Counted from the first letter of the stretch, positions 10,201 to 22,623 are shown. The stretch: DNA of 64,000 nucleotides from Pieris napi (GCF_905475465.1 NC_062236.1:878001-942000), one strand, 5' to 3'. Notes: a model not told the origin generated them from the letters alone. Numbers and translations are program-made.

Positions 10201-10950
10201 GGGTCGATTCGACCAAACTTCAATTTATACACGAGTAGTTACTCGTGTATAAATTGTTATAGTTGGTATAGTTATACCAAGAATAACCTATTCCATGATT
10301 TTAATCTCGAGTAAATCCATAGTCGTTTGTCCACGTAATCAATAGTATAATTGTGCTAGGAATAACAATACGCGAATAGCAAGAGAATGGTGAACGAAAA
10401 TAAAACTCGGCAAATAAATGTTGTTCTACAACGGGACAGTGTAAGAGCATACATCATGTCAACTCGATTTTGCCGTATTATAGTGTGAAAACGTAGATTT
10501 TAACAGGTGTCAAACGACAACAAAAAGTTTTTATTTCTTGTTTGTTTGAGGCTTTCGTCTAAAAAGGAACTTCTGTTGAGCCCAGTTGAATTTCATTCTA
10601 GTATTATAGAAAATAAAAAATCTAAAAACAAATAAATAAATAATAAATTGTTTAAACGTTTCATTATACAATGCTAGACTATTAATTTAGTGCGTTGCGT
10701 TGACTTGAAATTAAAACACAGAATACATATTTGTGAAATGACAGAAATCAGCTGATTGGACTGACTGACGCCATTAAATTATTCTAGGAATAGCTGTAAT
10801 TCCGTGCGAAACGGCGGTATATTAGCAATTCCCGAATAAGCCCACTATTCTTAGAATTTGTAGTTGGTAAAACGTAAAATTGATTTACTCTCGATTAACT
10901 GACGATTTATTCTAAGATTAAGATTTACTCTTGTTTGGTCGAATCGACCC
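10201..10950. mobile_element. Harbinger-like MITE, 750 bp
   Basis: Terminal inverted repeats GGGTCGATTCGACCAAAC at both ends, flanked on each side by TAA (10198-10200, 10951-10953). A 3-bp TWA duplication fits PIF/Harbinger. Near the left end lies a perfect 17-bp palindrome with a 2-nt loop (10221-10256). The interior is AT-rich without an ORF, so this is a deletion derivative or MITE. Confidence 0.75.
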
Positions 10951-11349
10951 TAAATGATGTTGAATTTTGAATAAAAAAGCCGTGCAGTTGTGTGGGGGTA
11001 CCAACTATCTGCTACAATTTTGATGAATTGTACCTGAATACAACATCCATTACTGGGCCTTTGGACCAATCAGTGGTTAGACTGATTGAGGATCCGTGTG
11101 GAACTGTACATTTTCCTCCTTAACTGACAATGTTTTGAACACGCAAATATAAGGAATTGCTGTCTCAAAGTATACGCCTAGAGGTAGGTATAGTCTATAT
11201 AACAATATGTAATACGGCTTATGAACCTGAAGCAGCTATGCTTTATTACCATTGCTATAAAATAAATAAAATGAATTGAAGAACTACCAGCGTTTAAACG
11301 CCACATTTATGAATTGTATGCACGAAACTGTTCTATTTTTATATTTAAA

Positions 11350-11742
11350 CTAGCGGACCCGACAGACGTTGTCCTGTCTTAACTATGAATATTGATTTCA
11401 AATTGGTATAATGAATTAAAAAATATTTCAGAAACAAAGTGTTTATTATTCTAATGCTTTATGTTATACAACATTGTTTGTTTGTTTTTCTGGCTCGCAT
11501 ATTATTATATTATCAATATAATAACTCCGATCGAAGCATTTATTTTGAACGATATTCGCAGCACGCATTCTGTCAATGTTGTGTTATGTCAAACGCCATA
11601 AGGTTACACCAAAAAGTTGAATTTATAAGAACCTTCTCCTGACAATTACAAACACAACAAAAAAAAATCAGACAAATCGGTCGAGCCGTTTTCATGTGAT
11701 GTCGTGAAAACGGAAAACGGGTTTCATTTTTATATATATAGA
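11350..11742 (-). mobile_element. Non-autonomous Helitron (family H2)
   Basis: Minus strand: 5' TCTATATATATAAAAATGAA, then ACCCGTTTTCCG; 3' ..GTCGGGTCCGCTAG-T. Its 5' half matches the element at 19131-19445. Confidence 0.7.
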
Positions 11743-12080
11743 TGTCTTCATACTTGGTATCTAGGAAAATCTCATAATATTTTTCTTATTACACAGCTTT
11801 CTTCACGTAGAAGTTACGTGTCCCGCAAACAGTAAAAGTTCGTAATTAATGTCCTGAAGATAAACCGGTATGGTATTAAGGAGAATGGAATGTCCGTCGA
11901 CCGTTATTAGATTCTTAAGCCGTAAAAATAATCGGGATGCTTATGAAATTTTATACTTTACTTTGTATTTATCATTAACTTAATGGGCGTGGCTATCAGC
12001 ATCTTTCAGTAAGCATATCCCTAAAACAATACTATATTTTTTCGTTAACTACTTTGTAAAACCGAGAACAATTTGGTCTA

Positions 12081-12632
12081 AGATCCCGCTATACAACGAC
12101 CTTCACCGAGATGCTTATTTAATGAAACTTATTTTATATATAATTTAATATGTCAATAAATATAATCCATATGGGTTGCCTAGCAAATTTCAGTCCAGAG
12201 TATGTTTAATTAATTTAAAAAAAAAAAATTTTTTTAAACATTTCACCGGTATGATTATTAGATATTATATTCTATACCAATCGAACGTATGAAGCCCATA
12301 GAATATGCAAACGTTAGGTTGTTTTTAATCAATTAATTATTTATGTGAATATTTTTTATGTGACACTAAAGTATATATACATCTTTAGTATAAAAGAAGG
12401 TTATAGTGATACATATATATTACTACCCTGATTAAAAATATTGATTGAAAAAAGTTCAAAAAATTTACTACATTTACTACACAATTTTTTTTTTAAATAT
12501 TAATTAAACATACTCTGGACTGAAATTTGCTAGGCAACCCATATGGATTATATTTATTGACATATTAAATTAAATATAAAATAAGTTTCATTAAATAAGC
12601 ATCTCGGTGAAGGTCGTTGTATAGCGGGATCT
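12081..12632. mobile_element. Palindromic MITE with about 150-bp arms
   Basis: The arms 12081-12230 and 12485-12632 are inverted copies, starting AGATCCCGCTATACAACGAC. TA flanks both ends (12079-12080, 12633-12634). The centre is AT-rich with no ORF. A TA duplication fits Tc1/mariner-type MITEs, by inference only. Confidence 0.75.
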
Positions 12633-12940
12633 TATACTAATTATTGAAATGCTGAAGAATTTATCTAGGATAAACTTTTTATAATAGTAATTAAAACTTT
12701 ATTCATGAGAAATAGGTTGTGACAAAATTCATATATCGCTAGTCCCCACTCTAGGGAGTCCCTGTGTTGTGAGTAACTTGATAACAATTAGTCAGTGGTA
12801 CATGGTACATGTTTATACCATTTTTATTTAAGAAAAAATACGTTTAGCGTTACAACTAATGAAACACAAGTCTTATGAGACATTAAGTATTTGTGAGTGT
12901 ATTAATGTGTGTGTGTGCGCAAGTATTTGAGAGTGTAGCT

Positions 12941-13255
12941 GTTAACGTAAAATTGTAAACACCGTTAGATTGTAATCTATCTCGCGAGATTATAAACTGT
13001 CGAAAGATTGTGAACCTCAGCTTACTGCTTACAATTTAACGTATTATTATTCGGTAGATTGTACTACACTAACTTAGTTATCATTCAAACTTCTTTGGTC
13101 AATTACAGATTAATTTTACTTCCCAACAATTTCATATAACTACCGAATAATAATACGTTAAATTGTAAGCAGTTCGTTGAGGTTCACAATCTTTCGACAG
13201 TTTATAATCTCGCGAGATAGATTACAATCTAACGGTGTTTACAATTTTACGGTAA
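12941..13255. mobile_element. Palindromic MITE with about 115-bp arms
   Basis: The arms 12941-13062 and 13142-13255 are inverted copies beginning GTTAMCGTAAAATTGTAAAC and include CTATCTCGCGAGAT. The motif ATTGTAA/GATTGT recurs inside each arm. No coding potential; superfamily not assigned. Confidence 0.75.
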
Positions 13256-13518
13256 CATAGCTAAGTTGTTATAAGCAGGCGTTTTGTCTGTGTTAGTTTT
13301 TGGAGTCGTGCTAAGATACGTAGTAAGACCTTTGTGGATTCGTATACAATTCAGCTAACGTACTTTTTTATGTGAATTGTGAGTTTCTATCTGGATAGTT
13401 TGACTATCACAGAGTATGAAATTTGGAAAAAAAATTATAAAGGAAGGGGCCCCTAATTGTAAAGAAGAATTTGCCAAACAGAGTCCTTCGTTTTGACGTG
13501 CGATTCTAATCGTGTTAA

Positions 13519-13739
13519 TCTTTATATATATAATTCTTCTGTGAGTGTGTATGTCACTGAACTTCTCTCAAACGACTGGACCGATTTTGATGAAATTTTT
13601 TGTGTGTGATCAAGGGGATCTGGGAGTGGTTTAGATTCACAAATCAGCCCGCCAGATGGCGCTGCAGTAGGTACTTTCATACTTTGCTTTTCTAATCGCT
13701 TGAAATATCATGCAGGACAACGTCTGTCGGGTCCACTAG
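13519..13739 (+). mobile_element. Non-autonomous Helitron (family H3)
   Basis: Starts TCTTTATATATATAATTC, has GGACCGATTTTGATGAA, ends GTCTGTCGGGTCCACTAG-T. A second copy lies at 28402-28620. Confidence 0.7.
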
Positions 13740-14103
13740 TTAAATTATATAAACAAAAATGACTTGATAGAAACAGCAGGAAGATACTGGTAAAGATAGC
13801 CTTCACCCAAGACGGGTCCATATCCACAGGCAACTAAAAGATTACACTAACATTTAGCAGTAAACACTAACAACATTTGGAATGGAAATTAAGGATATCC
13901 TTCCATAGTAATCCTAGAGTTACTAGAACTAAAAGTCTTCTATACATACCTACATCTCGCTTATCTGCTACTTTTAAAGTGCCAGGGAATAGGCTATCTC
14001 GCTCTTACAACTTAATTACTAACATTGATGAAAATTATCATGCTTTCAATAAGGTTTAAGTTTATATTTAGTTCAAAAAAGTTTATAGTTAGTTTTAAAA
14101 AAT

Positions 14104-14382
14104 AAATCAATAACGCTTCACCATTTTTAGCTATGGGCCTCAGATTTCTGTATGTTCCATGATCATTTGTCAATCACATAGGCAGGTTAGATGATCAGCC
14201 TCCTGTGCACACGCCGTCGACTTTTTGGGTCTATTGCAAGCCGCTTTCCTCACGATGTTTTACTTCGGCGTTCGAGCGAATGTTAATTAGACACATAGAA
14301 AGTCCATTGGTGCAGTCGGGGATCAAACCTACAACCTCAGGGATGAAAGTCGCACGCTGAAGCCACTAGGCCAACACTGATC
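14104..14382 (-). mobile_element. tRNA-derived SINE
   Basis: Reverse complement reads AGTGTTGGCCTAGTGGCTTC, then GGTTTGATCCCCGAC and the family 3' part ending GGCCCATAGC. Nearly full length. Confidence 0.8.
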
Positions 14383-14635
14383 AAAAGTTAAGTTTAGATA
14401 GCAATTAAAGTTCAAAGTACGTCTGATCCAACGCAGAAGCTGCAATTTACGAAGTAAAAAATCAATCAAAACATCTTAAGAATATTCATGATCAAATAGC
14501 TATTGAAATTCAATCAGAAAATCGTCAATGCTTCTATTACCGGTGGAGCCCCAGGCATTTATCGGCTAATTTTCGTATCGAGGGGTGCAAACTGTATTAT
14601 TAGATTTAATACCGGTTTTATTAAAACTTTTATTA

Positions 14636-14856
14636 AACGTTGGTACTTTCAACAAAGCGCTATCTGTTACAATTGTGACTATTAACAAATATTTTGCAAT
14701 AAAATAATATTGCGGGTATAAATTGAGATATAAGCTATCCTATCTTTTAAGTTAGATCAAACCGCACACGGTGTACAAATTGGATTGAAATCGGTTCAGT
14801 AGTTTAGGAGTCCATGGCGGACAAACAACGTGACACGTAATTTATATATATTAAGA
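14636..14856 (-). mobile_element. Helitron fragment related to 1110-1485
   Basis: Minus strand starts TCTTAATATATATAAATTAC and matches the intron-1 copy through TTGTCCGCCATGGACTCC and beyond. The 3' end is missing. Confidence 0.6.
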
Positions 14857-15261
14857 TAGGAGAACTGATTGGTGCACAATCGTATGCACCCCGCAAATCA
14901 ATAGTACGTCAATTGCGCTTTAGTATGTATAATACAATATAATTAATCGTACACATATATACATTATACACACTATGTATAAATACTTCTGGGAATACAA
15001 CTGCGTCGCTAATTACTCCCTGTCAAGTCCTACTGTGTCGTTCGACGCAGATGTCAATATTCTTAGACAAATATCAATATATCGCAAATAAATAAGATCG
15101 GAATTATTTCAATCTAGGTCAACGTCTTTTGGAAAATAAAGCTTTAAAACAAATATAATCCCATCATAACCATCTCGGGGTAGTCAAAGAGTTTATTTTA
15201 ACTCACCTAGTATTTAAATAAATTTATCATTTATTATATTATATAGGTAGTAAACAAGGAA

Positions 15262-15325
15262 GGGCCCTTAGTCGAATTGGTTCGGAAATACTTCAGTGGG
15301 TAACTAATTTCTTCTTTGGGTGATT
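15262..15325 (+). repeat. Fragment of GGCCTTTTAAGAATTGG interspersed repeat
   Basis: TTAGTCGAATTGGTTCGGAA and ATACTTCAGTGGGTAACT match the longer copy at 55977-56200. Confidence 0.55.
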
Positions 15326-15816
15326 CTCTAACGCAAGCGCTTGTTGTACCCTATGGGGTAGTTTGTTTGTAACATATACTATAGATATAGCATTATGTAT
15401 TATGTGGTAAAGTTCAAAAAAAAAATGTTTATTAAGGAACATAAGATACATGTATCACTTATTCCACGTCATTAAATTTGTAGGCATCCCTACTCATCGG
15501 AAAAGAAGACAGAGGGTGTAGGCCGAGAGAAAAAGCTGGCGTAGAAAACTCTCGGTACTCTTTCAATAAATTCAATCGTTCAATAAATCAATAAAAAAAA
15601 TATAGTTAATAACTTTCAATAATTTTATTATAAAGGTTCTGTTTATTGAACCAAAAATAGGAAAAATCATTTATTCATCGACAATATATAAGGTTCGTTG
15701 CGATGTATTTGCTATAATAGGATTACATAATTTATATTAATAAGATCGTTCATATATTAGTGTGTTATCAGGCTCGGCAATAATGCGACTGTCAAATTGT
15801 AACTCTAGTATTAAAA

Positions 15817-15972
15817 ATGGCGGATGAGGATGTAAAAAAGCTTGCTTGTCATTGGTCATTTGGAGAAATGGATGTGTCTATGGCTAGAGATTGTATGAAT
15901 CTCAATTTAAACGGGTTCGTGTTTCATATTTTATTTTTACTGAGAATTAACAGCGGTTATACAAAGTACTAG
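15817..15972 (+). other. Small ORF (51 aa), candidate exon, unsupported
   Basis: AAAAATGGCG is a good insect start context and opens MADEDVKKLACHWSFGEMD, then VSMARDCMNLNLNG. The acidic, compositionally normal N-terminus is unlike the AT-driven ORFs around it. The frame stops just as the next SINE begins and no good donor is seen. I recognise no family. It could be a first exon, a retro-fragment or chance. Confidence 0.2.
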
Positions 15973-16249
15973 AGCAGTGTTGGCCTAGTGGCTTTAACGT
16001 ACTACTCTCATCCTTGAGCTCATAGGTTCTATCCCCGGCTGTGCAACAATGGTTTCCCTGTCTATGTGCGTATTTAACATTCGCTCGAAATGTGAAGGAA
16101 ATCATCGTTAGGAAACCGGCTTGCCTTAGACCCAAATAGTTTACGGCGTGGGTCAGACACAGGAAGCTGATCATCTTGCCTATTAGATTGACAAATGATC
16201 ATGTAATGGCCAGACCTAAAAGGATGTATCGCCACTGATTTATTTTATT
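15969..16249 (+). mobile_element. tRNA-derived SINE with intact target-site duplication
   Basis: Full-length copy (GAGCAGTGTTGGCCTAGTGG ... GCCACTGATTTATTTTATT). TTATACAAAGTA occurs directly before (15957-15968) and after (16250-16261), a clean 12-bp duplication showing insertion by LINE machinery. Confidence 0.9.
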
Positions 16250-16261
16250 TTATACAAAGTA

Positions 16262-17086
16262 TCTAATACTTACAAATAATTTGTAGTGTAGTGTAATTAT
16301 TACATCTTACATTAATATGATTTTTTTTATAAAGTATTGATTGAATTAATCACTGAAAAGATAAAACTATAGTATTTTTTGAGAAAAGCTACAATTCAAA
16401 TAAACTTACTGCCTCTGAGGGTTAATAAATAAACTTGATGGCATCTGACGATACTATGTTCGGTTCCCGATGACAAAAAAAAGTTTCAGTAGATACTAAT
16501 AGTTAATAACTTATTTAACTAATGATAATAGACGAAACGTCTACCCCATGCCCAATTATGTTATACTTCAAAGAATTAATTATAAAACAAAAATAAACTC
16601 TGTCGAAACATGAAAACGAAAATTGCGGTATGAATGCGAAATAAACTTTAAAGCGAGTTTAAGCTAGATTTACAACTTCATAAAAACTACCAAAGGAAAA
16701 CGATAATGCTAAAGTTGTTAACAAACATTCACTGACCCAGTTGGTCTCGGATTGAATGCAGTGGCCACGAGTGCCTAAAAGCCTCCACTAATAGCCTTCA
16801 AAACGTTTGCTTTCGAAATATGAAGCATTTTGTTACGGGTTTTTAATATTATAGCGTAGACAAGACGCTTGGTGCGTCTTGTCATAACTTGTTCATAACT
16901 TCTCTGCTATTAAATTAACACGTATTAATTTGCTTTTGTATACACTAATATTTTGTAACACGAAATTCTTCTTATAGTGACATTCGAAGATCATCATGAC
17001 TACTTTCATTTTGAATGCCGGCTCCTGAACAATGACTTGGTGCATTGATCAAACCAAAAAATAAATATGATTTAGTAAAATTAATA
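16262..17086. other. Intergenic, no gene seen
   Basis: AT-rich. It contains a perfect 10-bp stem (GACAAGACGC, loop TTGGT) at 16859-16883 but no coding or mobile-element signature. Confidence 0.5.
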
Positions 17087-17150
17087 GGTTTATTGCCAGT
17101 TCTTCTCGTCCATTCAACGCTCTTGATTTAAGAACTGGCAGTAAATTTAG
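17087..17150 (+). repeat. Dispersed hairpin repeat, copy 3
   Basis: TTTATTGCCAGTTCTTCTCG ... TAAGAACTGGCAGTAAAT, near-identical to the copy at 10050. Confidence 0.65.
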
Positions 17151-17394
17151 AAGAATTCTGTAGTGACACCTACAAATAACTACGATGTCGTCATACTTTG
17201 AATTGATGAGGCTATAGACAACATCTCTACCTGACCCACTAGGGTCTTTGGTTTGGGCAGTTAGTAGTTAGCAGTTAGCAGTCAGCAGCGGAGAAAGCGC
17301 ACAATATCTTTTGTCCACAATTTTATTCATATTTTATTAACGCTTAAAATGTTGTGTTACCGATTGTGGAGTAGAGACTCTTGGGTCGTGGGTG

Positions 17395-17530
17395 ATTAAA
17401 TATTTATGTTGGCGCCTGGTAGATAGTACCGGTGACCCCAGAGCTGGTGCTTTCCTCGGTCAACGAATAAGTACCGCAATAGAGCGAGAAAATGATGCCA
17501 GCGTTAAAGGTACACTGCCACAGGGAATAA
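17395..17530 (+). pseudogene. Retrotransposon RT tail fragment
   Basis: Reads RLVDSTGDPRAGAFLGQ, RISTAIERENDASVKGTLPQ, the same tail as in the intron-2 remnant at 2785-3225. The sequence after it (TATGTAGGTTAAGAA) recurs near 20297 and 42590 and is probably its 3' UTR. Confidence 0.65.
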
Positions 17531-17883
17531 AATTTTTAAATTTGTTTAAATTTTTTAATAATATTTTTTTATTTTATTTTTACTATGTAGGTTAAGAAAA
17601 TTGAAAATACATATTTGATTGTTATGTTTAGGTTTTAATATACGATATAATCTTATGTTACCTATATTTTTAAATTATATTATATTTTTTAATTTTTGAA
17701 TAGAAACTTAAGAAGTGAAACACAAAGCAACTTCAAATATATGTATCTCATTTTCTGTTGCCCCATCCAGAATATTTTTAAAAATAATAGATTTAATGAA
17801 ACATTTTTGGTAGCTAATTAGATTTTTTTATTTAATTGAATCAATTTGATTAGTCACTATGATCGTGACACGACATTTATCTA

Positions 17884-18254
17884 TCTATATATATAAAAAG
17901 AAAATGGTGTTCGTTTGAGGCTCTTTCACGCTTAAACCACTGATCGTATCGACATGAAACTACCACCATTCGATGCGAAATTTTTCCTAGATGGTTTATG
18001 GCTATTTAATTCCAACGTTCCTTCATTTTTTTATTGCTGTTTTACTTTTATGAAAATTTTTCCCGCTAATAAAAACAAAAGAGGCTTCCTAGAACCGCAA
18101 AACGTCAACATCTGTTAAAAACTCGATTTTCGAAATATTTCAATTTTCTTAGCGGGAAGTTAAAAAGAAGAATAATAAAAATATGAAAAAAATAAAATAA
18201 TGAAACATAAAATTTATTTTAATTCGTCCAGCAAAGCGGGCGCGAAACGGCTAG
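17884..18254 (+). mobile_element. Non-autonomous Helitron (family H4)
   Basis: Starts TCTATATATATAAAAAGAAA, ends GGGCGCGAAACGGCTAG-T. First of three Helitrons within 1.6 kb on the same strand. Confidence 0.7.
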
Positions 18255-18324
18255 TACTATATATATTTAATACATAATTAAGAAAACTATTTTACTTCAA
18301 CATATTCTCTCTGCCTCTCAATTA

Positions 18325-18380
18325 CTGCCAGTTCTCAAATTCCGTCACGAACGGGAAGAACTGGCTCTCCTCCATTCACA
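18325..18380 (-). repeat. Dispersed hairpin repeat, copy 5
   Basis: TTACTGCCAGTTCTCAAATT ... GAAGAACTGGCTCTCC; both arms kept, loop diverged. Confidence 0.5.
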
Positions 18381-18479
18381 CTCACCGTCATTATTTTCAA
18401 TTACTAAAATTTATAAGCTATGGCGATGCAACCTTTTACCTTGTTCCATATAAGGGATCATCAAAAGATCAACCGTAAA

Positions 18480-19130
18480 TCACTACATAGTATAAAACAA
18501 AGTCGCTTTCTCTGTCCCTATTTCCCTTTGTATGCTTAAATCTTTAAAACTACACAACGAATTTTGATGCGGTTTTTTTTAATAGATAGAGTGATTCAAG
18601 AGGAAGGTTTATATGTATAATAACATCCATTAAATAGTGGAGAAGTACTGTTATTTTTGAGGTTTCTAATGTGATGTCGTAAATAATTACATTTTTTCCG
18701 CTTACATTGCAAACGCAGGCTGAACCCTACGAGTTTTATCAAAATAATGTACTAAGTATTGTACACATTGAAAACGTCTACAGAAAAGTCCGTGATGGCA
18801 TATGTCTATCTCTTATGGATAACCCACAATAAATTTTTTTGTCATTTACTTTTTACGACAAATAATGGCTAATTTTCGAAGCGATTTTAACCAATACAGC
18901 ATTAATCCTTAACCAATTAAATACCTTGAATACATTGTTCATTTAATATAGATCTATATGACCCTTTACACCGTATGATTTAAGTGAATATTTTCAAAGA
19001 TATTACAGATTAAAAAATTGCGGGACGTAGCGTTTGCGGCGGTACCGGCCGGCCGCTACCGCTAAGTTTTTCTATAGTGTATATTTTAGTATCAGCATTG
19101 CACCCGTGCGAAGCCGGGGCGGGTCGCTAG
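18480..19130 (+). mobile_element. Non-autonomous Helitron (family H5)
   Basis: Starts TCACTACATAGTATAAAACA, then AAGTCGCTTTCTCTGTCCC; ends GTGCGAAGCCGGGGCGGG then TCGCTAG at 19130. This end is typical of a widespread lepidopteran Helitron group. The next Helitron begins at the very next base. Confidence 0.75.
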
Positions 19131-19445
19131 TCTATATATATAAAAATGAAACCCGTTTTCCGTTGTCATGACATAACATGAAAACGGCTTGACCGATTTG
19201 GCCAATTCTTTTTTTATAATATTCTTTGAAGTACGAGGATGGTTCTTACGGAGAGTAAAATTAAAAAAATTGAGTGAAAAAGTCTAAAAACAACAAAAAA
19301 TATTTTTTTGATATAATGTCTTTGTTGTCTTATCAACTTTCTTTTTTTATCTTAGCTAGACCGCTGTCCCGAATAGTAGAATAAGTATTTTAAAAAAAAT
19401 AAAGAATCGACTGTTAGGCGGGACGATGTTCGCCAGGCCAGCTAG
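19131..19445 (+). mobile_element. Non-autonomous Helitron (family H2), abutting H5
   Basis: Starts TCTATATATATAAAAATG, ends GGCGGGACGATGTTCGCC, AGGCCAGCTAG-T. The GGCG...CGCC stem just before the CTAG end matches the Helitron terminal hairpin. Confidence 0.75.
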
Positions 19446-19910
19446 TATTGAATAAAAATATAAAATTTCTACGCATTGATATACGTGCAGAAGTATTTGC
19501 AAAATAGCAAAATAGTTGTTTCAGTAAATAAACGATAACACCAGTTTTATCAAGTTTCAGTACAATCTAATCTTATAAAAGGAGTTTCTATCCGTTGTAA
19601 GACATAATATTTCACTTTTTATGACATAGGTGGCGACAGAGGGTGGCCACGTGTTTAGTATTATCATAGTCAAAAGCTACCGTTTTTTTCTCGCGAGGCA
19701 TTTAAATTGTGTTCTTTTATATACACAAAATATAATGATTTTTGTAGCGACAAAGACCAAAAAATGTAGCCCGAGGGGCAAATAAAATGCGGTGTTAAAA
19801 TATGGAAACACCACTCACCGAGCACAAGTGTAGGTGTAAGCATAAGCGTAAGCACAAGAAGTCAGTGGCTGCAAGTCTTCTCTGCAGCGCGGGAGCAAGA
19901 AGTATGGTCC

Positions 19911-20200
19911 CCTTTTTTTTTTTTTTACGCCAGGAAATGCTTTTACGCATATCCCTGCTGAATTTACTCCAGCAGGGATTATGTGGGACTCAGACATAAT
20001 ATCTACAACACTACCCACGAGGCAAGTAACAGCTGAGCCCTATCCTTACTCCCGCCAAACGCGAATGCCACAATACCAACGTGACTCCTCCCACGAACAA
20101 ATCTTCAGCATCTTAACTTAGGGCAGACGTGCGAAAGCACCCCCGGTCGTCGTCCCCTCCTCCTACATTTGGGTATGGCAAGAGAGACCGACTAATGATT
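19911..20200 (-). mobile_element. LINE 3' end remnant with poly(A)
   Basis: The T run at 19913-19926 is an A tail on the minus strand. The sequence before it (CTGCTGGAGTAAATTCAGCA) is GC-rich and looks like the 3' end of a LINE. No ORF is kept. Confidence 0.5.
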
Positions 20201-20930
20201 AGGGAATGGATGTGGTAAGGACAGAAAATAAGAATAGATAGAACTATAGGTACTTGGATGGCGTTACAAATTTAAAATATATTCTACGCCATTATTACTA
20301 TGTAGGTTAAGAATTGTAAAAACTGTATATCTGTTTAATTAAAATAAAAATTTAATTCTACGAAACTTAATTAATATCATGCTATTCTCATTATATGTTA
20401 GTGAGTTAACATTATAGGCCAGCTAGAACAACAATTTGGAAATGATCGCCTACAGAGTCAATTGCCAATGTTTACAGTATAATTGCGGGTTGCGTATTTA
20501 AATATTACTATTTTGTACTAATTCTATTAACGTATATTTTACGTATTATTGTCAATGAGACATTAATTGTTTATGGTCTGTATCGTATGATAAATAACGA
20601 ACATTATTAATATAAAAATAAGTTGTTTCGGAATTATTATTATCGTTAACAAAAGTTAACATATTAGAAAATCTTTGATAATTCTAAGACATGGTTACCG
20701 AGAAGATCAGAGTGCCGTAAAATATCGAGGAAAAAGAAGCCATGAGTTTTTATACCCTTAATAGTACAGGGCAGCTTGCAGCTCTTTATAAAGTTTTTGC
20801 TACGTTTTTATTGGAAGGAAAAAAAACGCTGACTATAAATAGTTGTCAGTGGCGACGAGGCTTGAAGACTGAATACTTAAACAGTTCCTTTTTTGTTTTA
20901 TTGTTACTAATGCTACCAATAAACTATTCT
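20200..20930. other. Intergenic, no gene seen
   Basis: AT-rich. A short TATGTAGGTTAAGAATTG motif near 20297 repeats the putative 3' UTR seen at 17587. Confidence 0.4.
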
Positions 20931-21097
20931 TTTCGCTCGAACAGAGAAGGAAAACATCGTGAGGAAACCGGCATGTCTTAGACCTAAAAAGTCCACGGCG
21001 TGTGTCAGGCACAGGAGGCTGATCACCTACTTGCCTATTAGATTGACAAATGATCATGAATTAGATACAGAAATCTGAGGCCCACTGATTTAAAATT
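20931..21097 (+). mobile_element. 5'-truncated tRNA-derived SINE
   Basis: It begins inside the element (TTCGCTCGAACAGAGAAGG) and keeps the 3' part through ATCTGAGGCCCACTGATTT. The tRNA-like head is missing. Confidence 0.75.
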
Positions 21098-22512
21098 TTT
21101 TTAAATGTGATTTTGATGTTGAGCAGCTTGCCAGCCAGTGGACCGTGTAATATGTATTTAAATTTATCTGTGATAGCTCTGTATAGTCTATGACTAAATA
21201 TGAGTGTGAAAACTAAGTGCGTACTACAAGCCCCACAGTTGTACCCAACACATAAATACTGAATATATTTATATATTTACATTATTGTTTATTTACAGGA
21301 ACGAAAAGACCTGAGTTAACAGATGGAGCCTACAGCTAGGATCACAGGTTCTTAGGGATTTCCTCAAAGCTGTCGGGCAGGCACATCATGATAACTAAGA
21401 GTTAGGAGTCTTCGACACTTTGACAGCACGAAGTAATATTCAAATTTAATATATTAAACTAATATTTTAAATACTACATATATACTACTATATTTAAGTC
21501 ACGCACCTTCAGCTATAAAATATGCTTGGTAACTGAAAATTAGGCTTCTACTTTTATACATAACGAAGTTAAATAGGGTCGAAAATGGCCGAACTGCTTC
21601 GAGAAAAGGATGACCAGGTTACCACGTCAGCCGTGTCAGTGCAGCGGTTACATAATCTTCTTAGAATCTGAAGATAAGTTCAATTCATGTTGTAGCTTAT
21701 TGTAAAATCGTGATTCAAACTTAATATTCCATATTATTTATTCTAATGATAAATATATAATCTTTTTTAATTTAGAGCCATGGTTCAACTAACAAGAACT
21801 AAAATACCTCTTGTAGAATGTTTAGTATTATATAATGCACGAAGAAATTGTCTCTTAAAAGTAATACACATTGTAGTACCACTTTGTTCGATTAGTACTT
21901 GTGTAATATAATAAGATTGCCGTAATAACCTACGAATTACCTGTAAAGTTTACGTCTGTTTAAGCTCATAATTATTTTAGTATCGTTTTGACTATACATT
22001 AAATTACGCATAGGCGCCAAAATATTTCTTTGGTGGGCACTTTTAAAAACTAGCATACATTCCAAGTTTAAGAGACCAGTTATAATAAACACAATCTAAC
22101 CTACGCTCTATATTCATATATGGGGCAATAAGTTCTGTCAATACAACGATAGAATACAAAACATGGACCAGCGTGAGTCATATTTCAATCTGCCGCTTCA
22201 GGGCCGGCTTTAGGGTTCGAAGGCCCTATGAGTCGCTAGACTGGTTTGCCGATACATTCAGAGAAATAACGTAGAATACTCGCTTAAAGATATATTGCTA
22301 GTTATACTAAAAAACTAAGATAGTTAAGTTATTGTCTGAAATTAGTAAATTTAAATCATAAAGAATTAAAAATTTGAATTAGGTAATTTCGTCGTTTGAT
22401 CGTGGTAATACCTGAATAGCTAAGAGCTTTAGATAAATATCACAAACCCCAAATTATTTAAAAGCCGCTAATTAAACATAAAATACATATGTATATTTGT
22501 CATAAATAGCAA
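21098..22512. other. Intergenic, no gene seen
   Basis: No recognisable exon, RNA gene or element. Confidence 0.45.
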
Positions 22513-22562
22513 AAAGGTTAGTCGACATCACAAGAGACCGAAGAGCTGGCAGCTCCCCTGTC
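22513..22562 (+). pseudogene. Retrotransposon RT tail fragment (short)
   Basis: Reads KRLVDITRDRRAGSSPV, matching RLVDITGDRRAGSYL of the remnant at 2785-3225. Confidence 0.6.
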
Positions 22563-22623
22563 TTTTAATAAATTTTATGGTTAGTTATTGCTTTTTGTTT
22601 TTAATTAATTGACTTATAAATTA

